Origin: Enterobacteriaceae bacterium
Lineage (GTDB): Bacteria > Pseudomonadota > Gammaproteobacteria > Enterobacterales > Enterobacteriaceae
Assembly (NCBI GenBank): GCA_022712475.1
Contig: JALAGK010000142.1
Coordinates: 1 to 5,630, forward strand
Direction of reading: 5' to 3'
Length of the DNA stretch: 5,630 bases
Positions 1 through 5,630 of the stretch are shown here, in pieces. The position numbers and the translations under genes are program-made. Position 1 is the stretch's first letter; the number at the start of each line of letters is the position of its first letter. The notes below the pieces were generated by a model. The model was given only the letters and a program-made list of their open reading frames with translations. It had not been told where the DNA came from and made no database searches.

Positions 1-111
1 GCGGGGAGAAACATAATGATGAAATCATTGCAGCTTTATGCTAAACGGGCCATTCGTTGGTTAATTTTACCGGCTGTACAAGGTATAATCCGCCGATTTC
101 CACTGTTCTGA
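1..111 (+). CDS. yaaY: Possible YaaY-like small protein, 3' part (or a 31-codon small ORF)
   Basis: The frame starting at base 1 is open to a TGA at 109-111. Its C-terminal residues read AVQGIIRRFPLF, which resembles the end of E. coli YaaY (AVQGILGRFSLF, from memory). The 7-base distance from this stop to the ribF start also agrees with the E. coli layout. If the gene begins upstream, only its end is present here. Alternatively it starts at the ATG at 16-18, preceded by GGAG at 5-8 with 7-base spacing, giving 31 codons. That product is basic and hydrophobic, with a stretch around RWLILPAVQGII and arginines on both sides. Function is unknown, and YaaY itself is uncharacterised. The similarity may reflect conservation of the ribF promoter, which lies inside this frame, rather than protein selection. 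Confidence 0.35.
   Translation, partial: AGRNIMMKSLQLYAKRAIRWLILPAVQGIIRRFPLF
61..89 (+). promoter_or_regulatory. Candidate sigma-70 promoter of the ribF operon
   Basis: A perfect -10 box TATAAT lies at 84-89. With a 17-base spacer the -35 position falls at 61-66 (TTAATT), a weak match to TTGACA. The -10 is not an extended TGn type. Transcription would begin near A96 and leave a leader of about 23 bases before the ribF ATG. This is the only strong -10 upstream of ribF in the window, and the gene order places it at the head of the operon. The start point is inferred, not measured. Confidence 0.6.
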
Positions 112-118
112 GCCTGTC

Positions 119-1057
119 ATGAAGCTGATACGCGGCATACATAATCTCAAGGCCGAGCACCACGGCTGTGTGTTGACCATAGGTAATTTTGACGGCGTGC
201 ACCGCGGGCACCAGGCTTTACTTGAGTCTCTGGTAGCTGAAGGGCGCAGTCGTCATCTGCCGGTGATGGTAATGATTTTTGAACCGCAGCCGCTGGAACT
301 TTTTGCCGCTGAGCGCGCGCCTGCGCGCCTGACGCGCCTGCGTGAAAAGTTGCGTTATCTGGCTGAGTGCGGCATTGATGCCGTGCTGTGCGTGCGCTTT
401 GACCGTCGCTTTGCTGCTCTGACGGCACAGAACTTTGTCAGCGACCTGCTGGTTAAGCGCCTTGGCGTGCAGTATCTGGCCGTGGGGGATGATTTCCGCT
501 TTGGCGCTGGTCGCCAGGGGGATTTCTTGTTATTACAGAAGGCGGGCGAGGAATACGGCTTTAACGTGGTCAGCACGGATACCTTCTGCGAAGGCGGCGT
601 GCGTATCAGTAGCACTGCTGTGCGCCAGGCGCTGGCCGAAGATAACCTCGTGCTTGCCGAAAGCCTGTTGGGCCACCCGTTTACCATTAGCGGGCGTGTC
701 GTGCACGGCGACAAGCTGGGGCGCACTATCGGCTTCCCAACCGCTAATCTGCCGCTGCGCCGCCAGGTTTCACCGGTGAAAGGCGTGTATGCCGTGGAAG
801 TGCATGGTCTGGGCGATAAAGTCCTGCCGGGGGTGGCCAATATTGGCACGCGCCCGACGGTCGCCGGACTGCGTCAGCAGCTGGAAGTTCACCTGCTGGA
901 TGTTGCAATGGACCTGTATGGTCGCCATATCGATGTCATACTGCGCAAAAAAATACGCGACGAACAGCGCTTTGCCTCGCTGGACGAACTGAAAGCGCAA
1001 ATCGCGCGAGACGAAATCACAGCCCGTACTTTTTTTGGGCTCAACACAACGGAATGA
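119..1057 (+). CDS. ribF: Bifunctional riboflavin kinase / FMN adenylyltransferase
   Basis: RibF phosphorylates riboflavin to FMN with ATP and then adenylates FMN to FAD in the cytoplasm. The N-terminal half is the FMN adenylyltransferase domain: it carries the nucleotidyltransferase motif GNFDGVHRGH at residues 22-31, VGDDFRFG at 122-129 and ISSTAVR at 163-169. The C-terminal half is the flavokinase domain, with GRVVHGDKLGRTIGFPTAN ending in the PTAN motif at residues 207-210. Length is 312 aa against 313 in E. coli, and similarity runs over the whole protein, with differences concentrated near residues 10-16 and at the last seven residues. The start is supported by the conserved MKLIRGIHNL beginning; the Shine-Dalgarno is only a weak GAG at 110-112. 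It is the first gene of the operon and is separated from ileS by 82 bases. It is essential in E. coli. Nothing appears truncated. Confidence 0.97.
   Translation: MKLIRGIHNLKAEHHGCVLTIGNFDGVHRGHQALLESLVAEGRSRHLPVMVMIFEPQPLELFAAERAPARLTRLREKLRYLAECGIDAVLCVRFDRRFAALTAQNFVSDLLVKRLGVQYLAVGDDFRFGAGRQGDFLLLQKAGEEYGFNVVSTDTFCEGGVRISSTAVRQALAEDNLVLAESLLGHPFTISGRVVHGDKLGRTIGFPTANLPLRRQVSPVKGVYAVEVHGLGDKVLPGVANIGTRPTVAGLRQQLEVHLLDVAMDLYGRHIDVILRKKIRDEQRFASLDELKAQIARDEITARTFFGLNTTE
316..340 (+). repeat. Three near-tandem copies of the octamer CGCGCCTG inside ribF
   Basis: CGCGCCTG occurs at 316-323, 324-331 and 333-340, the last after one extra base. The copies are read in different phases and encode part of the conserved APARLTRLRE segment of RibF (residues about 67-76). 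No function is implied; it may be a product of GC-rich arginine and leucine codon choice. Confidence 0.7.
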
Positions 1058-1139
1058 ATGTTCGCACCCGCCGTGAATCTACAGCCGCGAACCTGCAATC
1101 GATGCTTTAACCAAACCGAAATACGGAACCGAGAATCTG
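1058..1139 (+). other. ribF-ileS intergenic spacer with two overlapping mini-ORFs
   Basis: This 82-base gap is the only real spacer in the operon downstream of ribF; the E. coli gap is about 42 bases as I remember the genome coordinates. No convincing promoter or intrinsic terminator is visible. An 18-codon frame begins at 1054 in an ATGA overlap with the ribF stop and ends at TAA 1108-1110. A 29-codon frame begins at 1058 and ends at TGA 1145-1147, past the ileS start. Neither has a recognised product, and the second is rich in rare codons (CTA, CGA, ATA, CGG), which argues against an ordinary gene. Confidence 0.5.
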
Positions 1140-1142
1140 ATG
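1131..1142 (+). promoter_or_regulatory. Weak ribosome binding site and start of ileS
   Basis: GAGA at 1131-1134 is the only purine-rich element at usable distance from the ATG at 1140-1142 (6 bases after the GAG). GGAA at 1125-1128 is further away. The start itself is fixed by the conserved N-terminus [13 protein letters not shown]. The site is weak for a gene that must be expressed well, so structure or coupling in the 82-base gap before it could matter. Confidence 0.45.
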
Positions 1143-3956
1143 AGTGATTATAAATCCACCCTGAATTTGCCGGAAACAGGGTTCCCGATGCGCGGCGACC
1201 TCGCTAAGCGCGAACCGGGCATGCTGGCGCGCTGGACCGACGACAATCTTTACAACGTCATCCGTAACGCGAAGAAAGGTAAAAAAACCTTCATTCTTCA
1301 CGATGGCCCTCCCTATGCGAACGGCAGCATTCATATTGGTCACTCGGTTAACAAGATTCTGAAAGACATTATCGTGAAGTCCAAAGGGCTTTCCGGTTTC
1401 GACTCCCCGTACGTGCCAGGCTGGGACTGCCACGGCCTGCCGATTGAGCTGAAGGTTGAAGGCCTGATTGGCAAACCGGGTGAGAAGGTGTCTGCTGCAG
1501 AGTTCCGTGAAGCATGCCGCAAATACGCCGCTGAGCAGGTTGACGGCCAGCGTAAAGACTTTATCCGTCTGGGCGTGCTCGGTGACTGGGACCATCCTTA
1601 CCTGACGATGGACTTCAAAACCGAAGCCAATATCATTCGCGCACTGGGTAAAATCATTGGTAACGGCCATCTGCTCAAAGGGGCCAAACCGGTGCACTGG
1701 TGCGTGGACTGCCGCTCGGCGCTGGCTGAAGCGGAAGTGGAATACTACGACAAAACCTCCCCGTCTATCGACGTGGCCTTCCACGCGGTTGATGCCAACG
1801 CGGTAAGCGCGAAGTTTGGTGCAGCCAATGTAAAAGGCCCGGTGTCGTTGGTCATCTGGACCACTACTCCGTGGACATTGCCTGCCAACCGTGCCATTTC
1901 ACTGCATCCTGAATTTGAGTATGCGCTGGTGCAGGTTGACGGTCAGGCGCTTATCCTCGCCAAAGACCTGGTAGAAAGCGTGATGAAGCGCGCTGGGATC
2001 GACAACTGGCAGATTCTCGGCACCGCGAAAGGCGCAGAACTCGAACTGATGCGCTTTAAACACCCGTTCCTCGACTTTGACGTACCGGCTATTCTCGGCG
2101 AGCATGTCACCCTCGACGCCGGTACTGGTGCGGTACACACTGCCCCTGGCCACGGCCCGGACGACTACGTTATTGGCCAGAAATATGGTCTGGAAACCGC
2201 TAACCCGGTTGGCCCGGATGGTTGCTATCTGCCGGGAACTTACCCGATGCTGGATGGCGTGAATGTCTTTAAAGCTAACGACATCGTCGTTGAACTGCTG
2301 CGCGAGAAAGGCGCGCTGCTGCACGTAGAAAAACTGCTGCACAGTTACCCATGCTGCTGGCGTCACAAAACGCCAATTATCTTCCGCGCTACGCCGCAGT
2401 GGTTTGTGAGCATGGATCAAAAAGGCCTGCGTGCGCAGTCGCTCCAGGAAATCAAAGGCGTGCAGTGGATCCCTGACTGGGGCCAGGCGCGTATTGAGTC
2501 CATGGTCGCTAACCGCCCGGACTGGTGTATCTCTCGCCAGCGCACCTGGGGTGTACCGATGTCGCTGTTTGTACATAAAGACACCGAAGAGCTGCACCCG
2601 CGCACGCTGGAGCTGATGGAAGCCGTCGCTAAGCGTGTTGAAGAGGCGGGCATCCAGGCATGGTGGGATCTTGATGCGCGCGACATCATGGGTGACGATG
2701 CGGATAACTATGTCAAAGTCATGGATACCCTGGACGTATGGTTTGACTCCGGTTCAACCCATGCTTCCGTGGTGGATGTACGTCCTGAGTTTGCCGGTCA
2801 CGCTGCCGACATGTATCTCGAAGGCTCTGACCAGCATCGCGGCTGGTTTATGTCCTCGCTGATGATTTCAACGGCGATGAAAGGTAAAGCGCCGTATCGC
2901 CAGGTACTGACCCACGGCTTCACCGTGGACGGTCAGGGCCGCAAAATGTCCAAGTCTATCGGTAATACCGTTAGCCCGCAGGACGTGATGAACAAGCTGG
3001 GTGCAGACATTCTGCGCCTGTGGGTGGCGTCTACCGACTATACCGGCGAAATGGCGGTCTCTGATGAGATCCTTAAGCGTGCCGCTGACGCTTATCGCCG
3101 TATTCGTAACACCGCACGTTTCCTGCTGGCTAACCTGAATGGCTTTGATCCTGTAAAAGACATGGTCAAACCAGAAGAGATGGTGGTGCTGGACCGCTGG
3201 GCGGTGGGCTGTGCGAAAGCCGCGCAGGCAGACATCCTGAAAGCCTATGAGGATTACGATTTCCACGAAGTGGTGCAGCGCCTGATGCGTTTCTGCTCAG
3301 TCGAAATGGGCTCGTTCTACCTCGACATTATTAAAGACCGCCAGTACACCGCGAAGGCGGAAAGCCGGGCGCGCCGCAGCTGCCAGACCGCGCTGTACCA
3401 CATCTGTGAAGCGCTGGTACGCTGGATGGCGCCAATTCTGTCTTTCACCGCAGATGAGGTCTGGGGCTACCTGCCGGGCGAGCGTGAGAAATATGTGTTT
3501 ACTGGCGAGTGGTATGAAGGCCTGTCTGGTCTTGCAGATAACGAAGCCATGAATGACGCTTACTGGACTGAGCTTCTCAAAGTACGCGGTGAAGTGAACA
3601 AGGTCATTGAGCAGGCGCGTGCCGATAAGCGCGTGGGCGGATCGCTGGAAGCAGCGGTAACGCTCTATGCCGAGCCGGAGCTTGCCGCGAAGCTCACCGC
3701 ACTGGGCGATGAACTGCGATTTGTCCTGTTGACCTCGGGCGCGAGCGTCGGTGATTATGCGCAGGCAAGTGCCGATGCCCAGCAGAGCGAACTGCTCAAA
3801 GGGTTGAAGGTCGCGCTGCATAAAGCCGAAGGTGAGAAATGCCCGCGTTGCTGGCATTACACCACCGATGTCGGTCAGGTGGCGGAACACGCAGAGCTCT
3901 GCGGTCGCTGTGTCAGCAACGTCGCCGGTGATGGCGAAAAACGTAAGTTTGCCTGA
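1140..3956 (+). CDS. ileS: Isoleucyl-tRNA synthetase (class I, type with C-terminal zinc site)
   Basis: IleRS activates isoleucine with ATP and charges tRNA-Ile in the cytoplasm; it also hydrolyses wrongly activated or transferred valine. Its 938 aa equals the E. coli length. The Rossmann-fold catalytic core shows the HIGH signature at residues 57-68 ([12 protein letters not shown]), a Glu at 561 in [12 protein letters not shown] that contacts the adenylate in E. coli, and KMSKS at 602-606. The inserted CP1 editing domain contains [11 protein letters not shown] from residue 240 and [10 protein letters not shown] with H333 and D342, residues known to matter for editing. After the anticodon-binding helical domain, the C-terminus carries four cysteines at 901, 904, 921 and 924 (CPRC and CGRC) that bind zinc. 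All checked sites are intact. This is the bacterial mupirocin-sensitive type of architecture rather than the eukaryote-like one. Its TGA overlaps the lspA ATG by one base. Confidence 0.99.
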   Translation: MSDYKSTLNLPETGFPMRGDLAKREPGMLARWTDDNLYNVIRNAKKGKKTFILHDGPPYANGSIHIGHSVNKILKDIIVKSKGLSGFDSPYVPGWDCHGLPIELKVEGLIGKPGEKVSAAEFREACRKYAAEQVDGQRKDFIRLGVLGDWDHPYLTMDFKTEANIIRALGKIIGNGHLLKGAKPVHWCVDCRSALAEAEVEYYDKTSPSIDVAFHAVDANAVSAKFGAANVKGPVSLVIWTTTPWTLPANRAISLHPEFEYALVQVDGQALILAKDLVESVMKRAGIDNWQILGTAKGAELELMRFKHPFLDFDVPAILGEHVTLDAGTGAVHTAPGHGPDDYVIGQKYGLETANPVGPDGCYLPGTYPMLDGVNVFKANDIVVELLREKGALLHVEKLLHSYPCCWRHKTPIIFRATPQWFVSMDQKGLRAQSLQEIKGVQWIPDWGQARIESMVANRPDWCISRQRTWGVPMSLFVHKDTEELHPRTLELMEAVAKRVEEAGIQAWWDLDARDIMGDDADNYVKVMDTLDVWFDSGSTHASVVDVRPEFAGHAADMYLEGSDQHRGWFMSSLMISTAMKGKAPYRQVLTHGFTVDGQGRKMSKSIGNTVSPQDVMNKLGADILRLWVASTDYTGEMAVSDEILKRAADAYRRIRNTARFLLANLNGFDPVKDMVKPEEMVVLDRWAVGCAKAAQADILKAYEDYDFHEVVQRLMRFCSVEMGSFYLDIIKDRQYTAKAESRARRSCQTALYHICEALVRWMAPILSFTADEVWGYLPGEREKYVFTGEWYEGLSGLADNEAMNDAYWTELLKVRGEVNKVIEQARADKRVGGSLEAAVTLYAEPELAAKLTALGDELRFVLLTSGASVGDYAQASADAQQSELLKGLKVALHKAEGEKCPRCWHYTTDVGQVAEHAELCGRCVSNVAGDGEKRKFA

Positions 3957-3958
3957 TG
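3954..3958 (+). promoter_or_regulatory. TGATG stop/start overlap coupling ileS to lspA
   Basis: The ileS stop TGA (3954-3956) shares its A with the lspA ATG (3956-3958). Upstream there is no good Shine-Dalgarno: GTAAG at 3943-3947 is the best, with an 8-base gap. Ribosomes ending ileS therefore probably reinitiate on lspA, so its output would depend on ileS translation. This is inferred from the arrangement. Confidence 0.6.
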
Positions 3959-4462
3959 AGTAAACCAATACTTTCTACCGGACTGCGCTGGCTATGGCTG
4001 GCGCTTCTGGTTCTGGTGGTGGATCTGGGTGTTAAACAGTGGATTATGGATAACTTCCAACTGTATGAAACCCGGGCGTTGATTCCATTTTTGAATCTGC
4101 ACTATGCGCATAACCCAGGGGCGGCGTTTAGCTTCCTGGCGGACAAAGGCGGCTGGCAGCGCTGGTTCTTCGCCGGTATTGCGGTGGGGATTGCCGTGGT
4201 GCTGGTGGTGCTGATGTACCGCTCAAGCGCCAGTCAGAAGCTCAACAATATTGCCTATGCGCTAATCATTGGCGGCGCGCTCGGCAATTTGTTTGACAGG
4301 ATGGTGCACGGTTTTGTGGTCGACATGATTGATTTCTACGTCGGCGACTGGCATTTCGCCACCTTTAACATTGCCGATATGGGTATCTGTATTGGTGCCG
4401 CGCTGATTGTGCTGGAAAGTTTTATTCCGTCTGGCAAATCGGCTAAGCCAAAGGAAAGCTGA
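3956..4462 (+). CDS. lspA: Lipoprotein signal peptidase (signal peptidase II)
   Basis: LspA is an aspartyl protease of the inner membrane that removes the signal peptide from diacylglyceryl-modified prolipoproteins, after Lgt and before Lnt; globomycin inhibits the family. Four membrane segments are visible at about residues 12-28, 70-88, 97-113 and 137-157. The conserved boxes are all present: D23 in [15 protein letters not shown] starting at N53, GNLFDR with N111 and R115, and the catalytic pair D123 (VVDMID) and D141 (NIAD). At 168 aa it is four residues longer than the E. coli protein, with a different lysine-rich tail. It is the least E. coli-like protein of the operon in residues 26-45, in HNPG for RNYG, and in NIADMGI for the usual NLADxAI. 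The family is certain; the start follows from the conserved STGLRWLW region and the TGATG overlap. Confidence 0.98.
   Translation: MSKPILSTGLRWLWLALLVLVVDLGVKQWIMDNFQLYETRALIPFLNLHYAHNPGAAFSFLADKGGWQRWFFAGIAVGIAVVLVVLMYRSSASQKLNNIAYALIIGGALGNLFDRMVHGFVVDMIDFYVGDWHFATFNIADMGICIGAALIVLESFIPSGKSAKPKES
4201..4208 (+). other. Chi recombination hotspot octamer
   Basis: The exact E. coli Chi sequence GCTGGTGG occurs here inside the lspA codons for the second membrane segment. Chi redirects RecBCD during double-strand break repair. It lies on the same strand as the operon, as expected if the operon is transcribed in the direction of replication. In coding sequence rich in Leu-Val-Val codons it can also arise by chance. 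Confidence 0.6.
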
Positions 4463-4464
4463 TG
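4451..4464 (+). promoter_or_regulatory. Ribosome binding site of fkpB with TGATG overlap
   Basis: AAGGA at 4451-4455 precedes the ATG at 4462-4464 by 6 bases. The lspA stop TGA (4460-4462) shares its last base with this ATG. Unlike lspA, fkpB has its own good ribosome binding site, so it can be initiated independently as well as by coupling. The element lies inside the codons for the variable LspA tail. Confidence 0.7.
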
Positions 4465-4911
4465 TCTGATTCAGTACAAAGCGACAGTACGGTGCTGGTG
4501 CACTTTACGCTCAAGCTGGAAGATGGCTCCGTGGCCGAGTCAACACGCGCGGGCGGTAAGCCTGCGCTGTTTCGCCTGGGAGATGGGAGCCTTTCTGAAG
4601 GGCTGGAGCAGCATCTGCTTGGCCTCAAAGAGGGGGCGAAGACGGACTTCACGTTACTGCCTGAAGATGCCTTCGGCACCATTAGCCCGGACCTTATCCA
4701 GTATTTCTCCCGTCGCGAGTTCATCGATGCCGGTGAACCGGAGCCGGGTACGATTATGCTTTTTACCGCAATGGACGGCAGCGAAATGCCAGGTGTGATA
4801 CGCGAGGTCAACGGGGATTCCATTACCGTGGATTTCAACCATCCGCTCGCCGGGCAAACCATCCATTTTGATATTGAGGTACTGGACATTAATCCGGTAC
4901 TGGAGGCTTAA
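4462..4911 (+). CDS. fkpB: FKBP-type peptidyl-prolyl cis-trans isomerase, SlyD-like (SlpA)
   Basis: FkpB is a small cytoplasmic protein that isomerises prolyl bonds and acts as a folding helper. Its 149 aa equals the E. coli length, and the sequence aligns with it end to end. The FKBP fold is split: the N-terminal strands ([18 protein letters not shown], about residues 11-28, then the [20 protein letters not shown] region, about 35-54) and the C-terminal strand ([10 protein letters not shown], about 134-143) form the isomerase domain. An inserted flap domain at about 70-125 ([13 protein letters not shown] to [12 protein letters not shown]) binds unfolded substrate in SlyD-type proteins. The histidine-rich metal-binding tail of SlyD is absent, which separates this protein from SlyD itself. 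It lies between lspA and ispH in one transcript; its physiological client is unknown, and the gene is non-essential in E. coli as far as I recall. Confidence 0.96.
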   Translation: MSDSVQSDSTVLVHFTLKLEDGSVAESTRAGGKPALFRLGDGSLSEGLEQHLLGLKEGAKTDFTLLPEDAFGTISPDLIQYFSRREFIDAGEPEPGTIMLFTAMDGSEMPGVIREVNGDSITVDFNHPLAGQTIHFDIEVLDINPVLEA

Positions 4912-4914
4912 ATG
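4902..4914 (+). promoter_or_regulatory. Strong ribosome binding site of ispH
   Basis: GGAGG at 4902-4906 is a near-ideal Shine-Dalgarno, 5 bases before the ATG at 4912-4914. The fkpB stop TAA ends at 4911, so the two genes abut with no spacer. The site lies inside the last codons of fkpB. It is the strongest ribosome binding site in the window. Confidence 0.8.
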
Positions 4915-5630
4915 CAGATTCTGCTGGCAAACCCTCGCGGCTTTTGCGCGGGGGTCGACAGGGCGATCAGCATCGTGGAAAACGCGCTGAAAATTTACGG
5001 CGCGCCCATTTATGTCCGCCATGAAGTAGTGCACAACCGTTACGTTGTTGACAGCCTGCGTGAGCGCGGCGCTATTTTCATTGAAGAAATCAGCGAAGTG
5101 CCGGACGGCACCATCCTGATCTTTTCCGCACACGGTGTGTCTCAGGCGGTGCGTAACGAAGCGAAAAGCCGTGATCTGACCATTTTTGATGCCACATGTC
5201 CTCTGGTGACCAAGGTGCATATGGAAGTGGCGCGCGCCAGCCGCCGTGGTGAAGAGTCGATTCTCATCGGCCACGCCGGGCACCCGGAAGAGGCAGGGAC
5301 AATGGGCCAGTACAGCAACCCAAAAGGCGGCATGTACCTGGTGGAATCGCCGGAAGATGTGTGGAAGTTAAGCGTCAAGGACGAGAAAAAGCTCTCTTTT
5401 ATGACCCAGACCACACTGTCTGTTGACGATACCTCTGACGTGATTGATGCGCTGCGTAAGCGTTTTCCGGACATCGTTGGGCCACGCAAAGACGATATCT
5501 GCTACGCCACCACGAACCGGCAGGAAGCCGTGAGAGCGCTGGCGGCACAGGCAGATGTTGTGCTGGTGGTGGGGTCGAAAAACTCATCCAATTCCAATCG
5601 TCTGGCGGAACTGGCCCAACGTATGGGAAA
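4912..5630 (+). CDS. ispH: 4-hydroxy-3-methylbut-2-enyl diphosphate reductase, 3' truncated by window end
   Basis: IspH (formerly LytB) is the last enzyme of the MEP pathway. It reductively dehydrates HMBPP to IPP and DMAPP in the cytoplasm using a [4Fe-4S] cluster. The frame is open from 4912 to the window end: 239 complete codons plus two bases, about three quarters of the 316 aa in E. coli. The three cluster ligands are present at C12 (GFCAGVDRA), C96 (DATCPLV) and C197 ([11 protein letters not shown]). Substrate and proton-transfer residues H41 (EVVHNRY), H74 (SAHGVS), H124 and E126 (GHAGHPEE), T167 (TQTTLS), and S225 and N227 (KNSSNSNR) are also in place. The missing C-terminal part should hold the last conserved serine near residue 269. 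The product is almost identical to E. coli IspH. In E. coli, flavodoxin and its reductase supply the electrons. The start is set by the [18 protein letters not shown] beginning and the strong ribosome binding site. Confidence 0.98.
   Translation, partial: MQILLANPRGFCAGVDRAISIVENALKIYGAPIYVRHEVVHNRYVVDSLRERGAIFIEEISEVPDGTILIFSAHGVSQAVRNEAKSRDLTIFDATCPLVTKVHMEVARASRRGEESILIGHAGHPEEAGTMGQYSNPKGGMYLVESPEDVWKLSVKDEKKLSFMTQTTLSVDDTSDVIDALRKRFPDIVGPRKDDICYATTNRQEAVRALAAQADVVLVVGSKNSSNSNRLAELAQRMG
5562..5569 (+). other. Chi recombination hotspot octamer
   Basis: A second exact GCTGGTGG lies in ispH, in the codons for VVLVVG near residues 216-221. It has the same orientation as the copy in lspA, about 1.36 kb upstream. 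I saw no copy on the opposite strand in the window. Confidence 0.6.

Noticed and set aside
1..118. Divergent rpsT promoter on the minus strand, expected from E. coli synteny
   Set aside because: No convincing -35/-10 pair was found on the minus strand here. In E. coli the rpsT promoters lie further from ribF, probably outside this window.
947..953. A7 run in ribF as a programmed -1 frameshift site
   Set aside because: The codon phase is CGC AAA AAA ATA, not the X XXY YYZ arrangement, and RibF continues with conserved sequence in frame. Occasional transcriptional slippage cannot be excluded.
1058..1139. T-box or other aminoacyl-tRNA synthetase riboswitch in the spacer before ileS
   Set aside because: The spacer is only 82 bases, has no T-box sequence, no specifier stem and no terminator hairpin. 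T-box leaders are also not typical of Enterobacterales.
1281..1287. A7 run in ileS as a frameshift or slippage switch
   Set aside because: It encodes the conserved Lys-Lys of KKGKKTF in phase AAA AAA ACC. The phase is wrong for a -1 site and the gene is intact.
1107..1784. 225-codon open frame on the minus strand opposite ileS
   Set aside because: It lies fully antisense to highly conserved ileS, has no recognisable protein family and no matching promoter was seen. Long antisense frames are expected in sequence with this codon use.
1899..2597. 232-codon open frame on the minus strand opposite ileS
   Set aside because: Same reason: a shadow of ileS codon bias, with composition unlike a real protein and no family match.
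3297..3968. 223-codon open frame on the minus strand covering the ileS-lspA junction
   Set aside because: Antisense to the conserved IleRS C-terminus including its zinc cysteines; no family recognised and no ribosome binding site evident.
5048..5078. Perfect -35 TTGACA in ispH with TATTTT downstream as an internal promoter
   Set aside because: The spacer to TATTTT is 19 bases, and other -10 choices are poor. The bases encode strictly conserved IspH residues ([12 protein letters not shown]), so the match is more likely coincidental.

Overview
The window is an ordinary chromosomal housekeeping operon from a gamma-proteobacterium of the order Enterobacterales, most likely family Enterobacteriaceae. 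The gene order ribF - ileS - lspA - fkpB - ispH, all on the + strand, is the one known from Escherichia coli and Enterobacter aerogenes (the classical x-ileS-lsp-orf149-orf316 operon). Protein lengths match or nearly match the E. coli family members as I remember them: RibF 312 aa, IleRS 938 aa, LspA 168 aa and FkpB 149 aa. IspH is cut by the window end after 239 codons. Sequence is very close to E. coli in IleRS and IspH and more diverged in LspA and parts of RibF and FkpB. This suggests a relative of Escherichia rather than Escherichia itself. I cannot name the genus.

Layout. Bases 1-118 hold the end of a small open frame resembling the C-terminus of the E. coli small protein YaaY. The same stretch contains a promoter with a perfect TATAAT box that should start the ribF transcript. 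ribF (119-1057) is followed by an 82-base gap, and then ileS (1140-3956). From there the genes are packed without gaps: ileS/lspA and lspA/fkpB each overlap by one base in a TGATG junction, and ispH starts directly after the fkpB stop. No terminator is visible, so transcription is expected to run past the right edge. No stretch longer than 300 bases lacks a gene. No tRNA, rRNA, mobile element or CRISPR array is present.

Functionally the operon joins essential but different tasks: FMN/FAD synthesis (RibF), charging of tRNA-Ile (IleRS), lipoprotein signal-peptide cleavage (LspA), peptidyl-prolyl isomerisation/chaperoning (FkpB) and the last step of the MEP isoprenoid pathway (IspH). One plausible link, an inference only, is that RibF supplies the flavin for the flavodoxin system that reduces the IspH iron-sulfur cluster.

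I found no convincing new system. The items most worth a second look are a 31-codon ORF with a good ribosome binding site just upstream of ribF, and the ribF-ileS gap, which carries two overlapping mini-ORFs, one running through the ileS start codon. Catalytic motifs checked in every annotated enzyme are intact.
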